From the NCBI GenBank assembly GCA_024638165.1, contig JAHEKV010000002.1, forward strand, positions 151,134 to 215,133: DNA of 64,000 bases, written 5' to 3'. The position numbers and the translations under genes were made by a program. Positions 58,762 through 64,000 of the stretch are shown here, one piece after another; the stretch's first letter is position 1; each line of letters starts with the position of its first letter. This DNA comes from Flavobacteriaceae bacterium (lineage in GTDB: Bacteria; Bacteroidota; Bacteroidia; Flavobacteriales; Flavobacteriaceae). Under the pieces are notes generated by a model. The model had not been told where the DNA came from. It saw only the letters and a program-made list of their open reading frames with translations, and did not search any database.

Positions 58762-58773
58762 GATTAATGTATC

Positions 58774-58791
58774 ACCGTGGAGTAACATTAT
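58774..58791. repeat. 18-bp direct repeat, right copy
   Basis: ACCGTGGAGTAACATTAT. Confidence 0.95.
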
Positions 58792-58822
58792 ACTCCTTTT
58801 ATCGTCATAGATAAAAAGAGCT

Positions 58823-59413
58823 ATGAAAAAAATTTTGTTAGGAGTTCTTGTGATTATTTTTACTGGACTTTCAGCTCAGCAAGCGCAAATTGAGTTAACA
58901 GGAAGACAATCAATCGAATTAGATTTTGTCGATTACTCGCTGTACAGTCTGAAACTTAAAAACACCTCCTCCGCTGAAATAGAGGTAAGTATTATTTCGC
59001 GAGTTAGCAATGAACAAGTTCGCGGATTCGGACTTGCTCCTAAATCTACTGTCGAAGAGGTGCTAATCGAGTCAGATTCCTATGCACTTTTCACTAATCT
59101 TTCAGATAACAAAGCATTATTTTCTATTGTAGCTACCCCTAAAGTAGTTGCACCGGTGACCAAAACCGATGGGGTTAGCTTTACTCTGAGAAATAGCACT
59201 TTTAAGTCGATTCCGCTGATTATTCCTTCGGTGATGAATCCGAATCTATCTCCTAAATCGAATAGTGGAGTTTACCTTAAATATGGTCAGAAAGTTTACC
59301 TCAGAAGAGGAGTTTCAAAGAAATTAATTCTTACCGTTGATCAAACGATTCGTGAAGGAGCCTTAATAGATGTGGATAGTATCATTAGATTAGTTGAAGA
59401 TGAAAAAATATAG
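58823..59413 (+). CDS. Secreted hypothetical protein
   Basis: Signal peptide MKKILLGVLVIIFTGLSAQQ; overlaps the next ORF. Confidence 0.75.
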   Translation: MKKILLGVLVIIFTGLSAQQAQIELTGRQSIELDFVDYSLYSLKLKNTSSAEIEVSIISRVSNEQVRGFGLAPKSTVEEVLIESDSYALFTNLSDNKALFSIVATPKVVAPVTKTDGVSFTLRNSTFKSIPLIIPSVMNPNLSPKSNSGVYLKYGQKVYLRRGVSKKLILTVDQTIREGALIDVDSIIRLVEDEKI

Positions 59414-59861
59414 CATTATTGTCTTTCTATTTATTTTCTCGATGACTTATGTCTTCGCCCAAACTCCTGTAAAAAGCAGAAAACTTAAGGGTGAGTGGGA
59501 ATTTCAAATCGAAGTTGCTGAGGCGGTTGCTGAAGAAACTAAGGATTTAGGAGTGTTTGGAAAAATGCTCGCTGGAGCTGTTGCTGGTTTTGTGGATGTG
59601 ACCCTTCAATCTGTCGATATTGTTTTTGATTTTTACAATAAAAATAGCGTTCGATTAACGGTCGAGACTGAAGACGAGACTCCTGAAATCAAAAATTTGA
59701 ACTATCGAATTGACCAGGGCAAACTATATATTGAGGGTCTTGAGGAGGGAGCTATTGACGTTTCGATCGATGGCTACTGGATGTTTGAAGGAAAGAATCT
59801 TATTCACTTCAACGAAGATGGAAGCCGAGTTAAAAATGTATACCTAAAAAGAAGAAGGTAG
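59400..59861 (+). CDS. Secreted hypothetical protein
   Basis: Signal peptide MKKYSIIVFLFIFSMTYVFAQ; start taken at the ATG encoding MKKYSII. Confidence 0.72.
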   Translation: MKKYSIIVFLFIFSMTYVFAQTPVKSRKLKGEWEFQIEVAEAVAEETKDLGVFGKMLAGAVAGFVDVTLQSVDIVFDFYNKNSVRLTVETEDETPEIKNLNYRIDQGKLYIEGLEEGAIDVSIDGYWMFEGKNLIHFNEDGSRVKNVYLKRRR

Positions 59862-59873
59862 AAACACATTTAC

Positions 59874-59881
59874 TAGTTTTG
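59874..59881 (+). promoter_or_regulatory. -7 box TAGTTTTG 4 nt before GTG start of the ClC gene
   Basis: TAGTTTTG-CGCT-GTG read directly. Confidence 0.6.
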
Positions 59882-59885
59882 CGCT

Positions 59886-61664
59886 GTGAATGCAACCTTA
59901 AGCGCAATCCTTCGTAAGTTCCTGATTTGGAAATACAAACATATTTCTGAGCGCAATTTTGTTTTAATTCTTAGTGCACTTATTGGTTTAGTTGCAGGAC
60001 TAATCGCAGTTCTTATCAAGAATATTACCTACGGTATACAGTTCGTAGGATCTCTAGGGCTATCGCTCACTCAAAACGGTCTTTACTTTGCGCTTCCGCT
60101 CATTGGATTGTCTGCTGTATATCTCATTTGGCATAAGCTCTATCGTAAAGGAGTATTTCAACCTATCGCAACCCTGCTATTTGCGCTTTCAAAAAAGGGG
60201 GCTAAAGTAGAATCGATCAAGTTTTATATGCCGCTTATTACCGCTCCTTTAACGGTTGGGTTTGGGGGTTCGGTCGGTCTGATGAGCCCGGCGATTTTAT
60301 CTGCCTCGGCAGCCTCTTCTGTTTTTGGGGATCTTTTTCACCTGAACCGAAAGACCAGAATGTTACTTATCGGCTGTGCCGCTTCAGGAGTGATTGCAAC
60401 TAGTTTTCAATCACCCATTGCCGCAGTGATCTTTGCCATTGAAATTTTCAGTTTAGACCTCACATTCGCCTCATTACTTCCTCTGCTTGTTGCCTCATTA
60501 GTATCGGTAATTACTTCTTTCCTAGTGGTTGAAGACCAGGTATTGTTCACCTTTGATCACAATGAAGGGTTTAATGTTTCAGATACACTCTTCTATATTG
60601 TTTTAGGGGTGATGGCGGGCCTGGTTAGTGTTTATTTTCACAAGGCGCACTTCGCCATTACCGGCGCATTGGAACGCATTAAATCGAGATCGTATCGATT
60701 CATTGTGGGTGGTGTAATCATGGGAGCGATGCTCTACTTCATTCCTCCACTTTATGGTGAAGGATATGGAGTGATCAACGCGCTGCTTTCAGGTAATCAT
60801 CTAACCGTTATTCAGGGTTCTATGTTTGACCTTTGGTCAGAAAAAACCTATGTAGTGATTATTCTTCTTTTAGGAATCACTCTTTTTAAGTCACTCGCGA
60901 TGACCCTAACTATTGCGTCGGGAGGTACAGGGGGTATTATTATTCCTGCTTTAGTAATGGGGAGCTCATTAGGTAATGCTGTGGGTAAGACCTTTAACGC
61001 TTTGGGATTTGCGGTCAACGAGACGCATTTTACGCTGATCGGAATGGCCGGTATTGTAGCCGGAGTTTTGAAAACACCGCTCACTGCTATCTTTTTGATT
61101 GCTGAAATTACAGGGGGCTATGAGCTTTTTATTCCGCTTATGTTATGCGTTTCAACGGCTTACCTGATTTCAAAAAACAATCTAAGTCATACCATTTATA
61201 CAAAAGAGTTAGCAGAGAAAAATGCGTTGCTAACCTTTGATAAGGATCAAAGTGTTTTGACGCTGATGAATCTCGATTCGGTGATTGAACAGAATTTTGT
61301 TCAACTGGATCCAGAAATGTCTTTGAAACAATTGCTAGAAGAAGGAGTGGCTAAATCGAGCCGAAATTTGTTTCCGGTAGTAAGTGAAGACGGTTCTTTG
61401 GAGGGGGTTATTTTACTTGATGACATTCGATCGGTGCTCTTTGACCAATCGCAATATGACATTACGAAGGCTAGGGAGTATATGACTCGTCCGCCAGAGG
61501 TGATTGATTATGCTAAAGATAGTATGCAGCAGGTCATGCAGCGTTTTCAAGATAGCGGAGCCTGGAACCTACCCGTTATTCGTGAGGGTAAGTATTATGG
61601 TTTTGTGTCGAAATCGAAACTTCTAACCGCCTATCGACGAGAGCTCATTAATTATAGCGTGTAG
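59886..61664 (+). CDS. ClC family chloride channel/antiporter with C-terminal CBS domains (GTG start)
   Basis: GFGGSVGLMSPAILSASAASSVFG, SGGTGGIIIPALVMGSSLGNAVG, two C-terminal CBS-like segments. Confidence 0.95.
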   Translation: MNATLSAILRKFLIWKYKHISERNFVLILSALIGLVAGLIAVLIKNITYGIQFVGSLGLSLTQNGLYFALPLIGLSAVYLIWHKLYRKGVFQPIATLLFALSKKGAKVESIKFYMPLITAPLTVGFGGSVGLMSPAILSASAASSVFGDLFHLNRKTRMLLIGCAASGVIATSFQSPIAAVIFAIEIFSLDLTFASLLPLLVASLVSVITSFLVVEDQVLFTFDHNEGFNVSDTLFYIVLGVMAGLVSVYFHKAHFAITGALERIKSRSYRFIVGGVIMGAMLYFIPPLYGEGYGVINALLSGNHLTVIQGSMFDLWSEKTYVVIILLLGITLFKSLAMTLTIASGGTGGIIIPALVMGSSLGNAVGKTFNALGFAVNETHFTLIGMAGIVAGVLKTPLTAIFLIAEITGGYELFIPLMLCVSTAYLISKNNLSHTIYTKELAEKNALLTFDKDQSVLTLMNLDSVIEQNFVQLDPEMSLKQLLEEGVAKSSRNLFPVVSEDGSLEGVILLDDIRSVLFDQSQYDITKAREYMTRPPEVIDYAKDSMQQVMQRFQDSGAWNLPVIREGKYYGFVSKSKLLTAYRRELINYSV

Positions 61665-61821
61665 TTGATAATCAACGGTTTATATCGAAATATTCGATTA
61701 TATCCGTTTTGAACTTTATCCTTGACATTTTAAGGGGCTATTCTTTGTCAAATTCACAACAGCTTTGAAAAAAGCCCTATCTTTCCCCCATCAAACTGGA
61801 TGAAATAAATCTAATAACCAC

Positions 61822-64000
61822 ATGATGAAAAAGTTAATTCTTGTACTAAGCATCCTTTCAAGTGCTTTTGCTCTAGCTCAAACTAGCGTAAATGGAAAGG
61901 TTGTAGATCAAAATGGCGCTCCTGTTGCCAATGCGAACATTATCGTAGTTGGACAAGCAGAGGGTGCTGTAGCTGATTTTGACGGAAACTTTGCTTTTAC
62001 TACTAGCCTTACTCCGCCATTCACTGTGCGCGTTTCAAGTTTAGGGTATACTACAGCAACAGCTACCTTCTCAGGATCAGCCCTAACTGTAACGCTAAAT
62101 CAATCTTCTACGGCGTTAGATGAAATCGTAATTTCTGCTTCTAGAACTCCTGAGCGAATTTTCGAATCGCCAGTTTCTGTAGAGCGTTTCGGTCTTGCTC
62201 AAATTCAGAACGCTACCGCAGAGAGTTTCTATGGAAGTTTACAAAACCTTAAGGGAGTTGATATCAATACCAACTCACTTACTTTTCAATCGATCAACAC
62301 TCGTGGTTTCGCAACTTTTGCAAACACCAGATTCCTTCAATTAGTAGATGGAATGGACAACACTGCACCAGGTCTTAACTTCGTGTTAGGTAACCTAGTT
62401 GGTATGTCTGAACTTGATGTTGCAAGCGTTGAGATCCTACCAGGGGCTTCGTCTGCACTTTATGGTGCTGGTGCTTTCAATGGTATCTTATTCATGACTT
62501 CTAAAGATCCGTTTACTACCGAAGGAGTTAGTGTTTATGGTAAAACAGGTATCACAGTTCAGAACGCAGCTGGTGCTAATGAGTACATGGACGTTGGAGT
62601 TCGTTTCGCTAAAAAATTCTCTGATAAGCTAGCGATTAAGGCCAACATTACTTATCTGCAAGGTGAAGACTGGCATGCGAACAGCACTCAGGATATGAGT
62701 CAAACCGCACTTCCTTATGAAGGTTGGTCATCGCGTAGAACCAATCCTGGTTATGATGGTCTAAACGTATATGGTGATGAGGTTGCAACAACCTTAGACT
62801 TTGATTACTTCGCAGGTACACCAGCAGGAACGTATGGTTCTGCTTTCGTTTCTCGTACCGGATATGACGAAGCTGCTCTTGCTGACTACGATGCGAAGAG
62901 TATGAAAAGAGATATTGGAATCTACTACCGTCCTAATGGAGATGATTTGGAAATCATCTACAACTACCGTAAGGGTACAGGTACTACCATCTATCAAGGA
63001 GCTAACCGTTATGCGGTGTCAGGTTTTGCGATGACTCAGCAAAAACTAGAAGTTAAAAATGACCACTTCTTTGTTCGTGCTTATGTTACAGCAGAAGATT
63101 CGGGTGATGCTTATGATACGCGTTTTGCGGCAATCAATATCAACCGTCAACAGGCTGCAGATACAAAATGGTTCGGTGATTACGTTACTGGATACTTATT
63201 GTCTAAACAGCTAGGTCGCTCTGATGCAGATGCTCACAATAATGGTCGTTTAGCTGCTGACTATCCAGTAGACTACTACAGTCAATTTGGTGCAGCTACA
63301 AATTATGGTGCATTTAACCTACAAGGTCAGGCCAACAGAAACCGTTTCTTACCAGGTTCAGGCGAATTTAATAGCGCATTTACTCAGGTGAGACAAGATG
63401 GTGATTTCGCTACCGGAGCGAAGTTTATTGATAACACGAAGTTTAGACACATCAACGGTAACTATAACTTTGCTCATCTTATCAATGATTGGGCAGACCT
63501 ACAGGTTGGGGGTTCTTACCGCCAATATGACCTAAACTCTAACGGTACGATCTTTACAGACAAAGACGGTCCTATCAAATACAATGAATACGGAGCATAT
63601 ACTCAAATTCAGAAGAAGTTTGCTGATGAGCGCCTTAAAGTAACGGCTTCAGCTCGTTACGATAAGAACGAATTCTTAGATGGTTTTGTTTCTCCACGTA
63701 TCTCTTTCGGATATACGCTAGGTTCAGCTAGAAATCACAACGTTCGTTTCTCAGCTCAGACAGGTTTCAGAAACCCTACCACTCAGGATTTCTTCATCGG
63801 GTTAGATGTAGGACAAGCTATTCTAGTTGGTGGTGCTGAGTCTAACCTTGATCGTGACGTAAGAACTTTTGCTACTAGTGCTCAAGCACAAGGCTTAGGT
63901 CTACCTGCAACATCTACGATCACTGGACGTGCGGCTTATACGAATTCGTTCTCGCTTTCTTCTGTTCTTGCTGGTGCGCCAGTTAAGAAAGACACTGATC
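61822..64000 (+). CDS. TonB-dependent receptor with carboxypeptidase-like domain, 3'-truncated by window edge
   Basis: Translation from ATGATGAAAAAG: MMKKLILVLSILSSAFALAQTSVNGKVVDQNGAPVANANIIV...LDEIVISASRTPERIFESPVSVERF; absent from the ORF track because no stop lies in the window. Confidence 0.93.
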   Translation, partial: MMKKLILVLSILSSAFALAQTSVNGKVVDQNGAPVANANIIVVGQAEGAVADFDGNFAFTTSLTPPFTVRVSSLGYTTATATFSGSALTVTLNQSSTALDEIVISASRTPERIFESPVSVERFGLAQIQNATAESFYGSLQNLKGVDINTNSLTFQSINTRGFATFANTRFLQLVDGMDNTAPGLNFVLGNLVGMSELDVASVEILPGASSALYGAGAFNGILFMTSKDPFTTEGVSVYGKTGITVQNAAGANEYMDVGVRFAKKFSDKLAIKANITYLQGEDWHANSTQDMSQTALPYEGWSSRRTNPGYDGLNVYGDEVATTLDFDYFAGTPAGTYGSAFVSRTGYDEAALADYDAKSMKRDIGIYYRPNGDDLEIIYNYRKGTGTTIYQGANRYAVSGFAMTQQKLEVKNDHFFVRAYVTAEDSGDAYDTRFAAININRQQAADTKWFGDYVTGYLLSKQLGRSDADAHNNGRLAADYPVDYYSQFGAATNYGAFNLQGQANRNRFLPGSGEFNSAFTQVRQDGDFATGAKFIDNTKFRHINGNYNFAHLINDWADLQVGGSYRQYDLNSNGTIFTDKDGPIKYNEYGAYTQIQKKFADERLKVTASARYDKNEFLDGFVSPRISFGYTLGSARNHNVRFSAQTGFRNPTTQDFFIGLDVGQAILVGGAESNLDRDVRTFATSAQAQGLGLPATSTITGRAAYTNSFSLSSVLAGAPVKKDTD

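Larger units (their letters stand above)
57649..58791. mobile_element. Candidate non-autonomous mobile cassette inserted at the 3' end of glmS (repeat-to-repeat period 1125 bp)
   Basis: Perfect 18-bp direct repeat ACCGTGGAGTAACATTAT at both ends and a 22-bp inverted repeat TTATGGGATGG[C/A]TTTTGTAACC; three small ORFs inside; no full integrase or transposase. Confidence 0.72.

Noticed and set aside
57649-58791. Ordinary IS element
   Set aside because: No ORF with a DDE, HUH or Y-transposase pattern; the largest internal ORF is a 160-aa membrane protein.
57600-58800. Tn7 or Tn7-like (CAST) insertion downstream of glmS
   Set aside because: No tnsA/B/C/D, tniQ or Cas genes, no Tn7-type multiple end repeats, and an 18-bp rather than 5-bp duplication.
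95-62997. Many 60-144 aa ORFs in the track antisense to or in alternate frames of long genes (e.g. 95-283, 2036-2347, 2299-2505, 4414-4674, 21481-21915, 37357-37749, 41427-41741, 62794-62997)
   Set aside because: They lie fully inside strongly supported CDSs, lack recognisable motifs and look like shadow ORFs.
1-64000. CRISPR arrays, rRNA, tRNA, prophage or secretion-system clusters
   Set aside because: No periodic repeat-spacer pattern, no conserved rRNA sequence and no recognisable tRNA cloverleaf or phage structural genes were seen; a tRNAscan/Rfam run would be needed for certainty.

Overview
A 64 kb window of Bacteroidota chromosome, probably Flavobacteriales judging from gene content, TAnnTTTG promoters and absence of obvious Shine-Dalgarno sites. 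Most of it is ordinary core genome: pyk, pheS, a SulP transporter with a beta-carbonic anhydrase, a MoxR/DUF58/Bat operon, gpsA, gdhA, recO, ileS-dksA-lspA, uvrC, pgi, glyS, xth, radA, panD/panC and glmS. It also holds TonB-type outer-membrane genes and several uncharacterised secreted proteins. I recognised no rRNA, tRNA or CRISPR array. The standout is an accessory insertion of about 1.1 kb directly after the glmS stop codon. It is framed by a perfect 18-bp direct repeat that regenerates the glmS 3' end (57649-57666 and 58774-58791) and by a 22-bp terminal inverted repeat with 21/22 identity (57663-57684 and 58740-58761). Inside are a small ORF resembling a stand-alone recombinase DNA-binding domain and an XRE-HTH/membrane-protein pair, with no catalytic transposase or integrase. 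The second notable pattern is a TAnnTTTG/A promoter box exactly 4 nt upstream of the start codon at many transcription-unit heads, which predicts leaderless mRNAs. All family assignments come from reading the translations; no database search was run.
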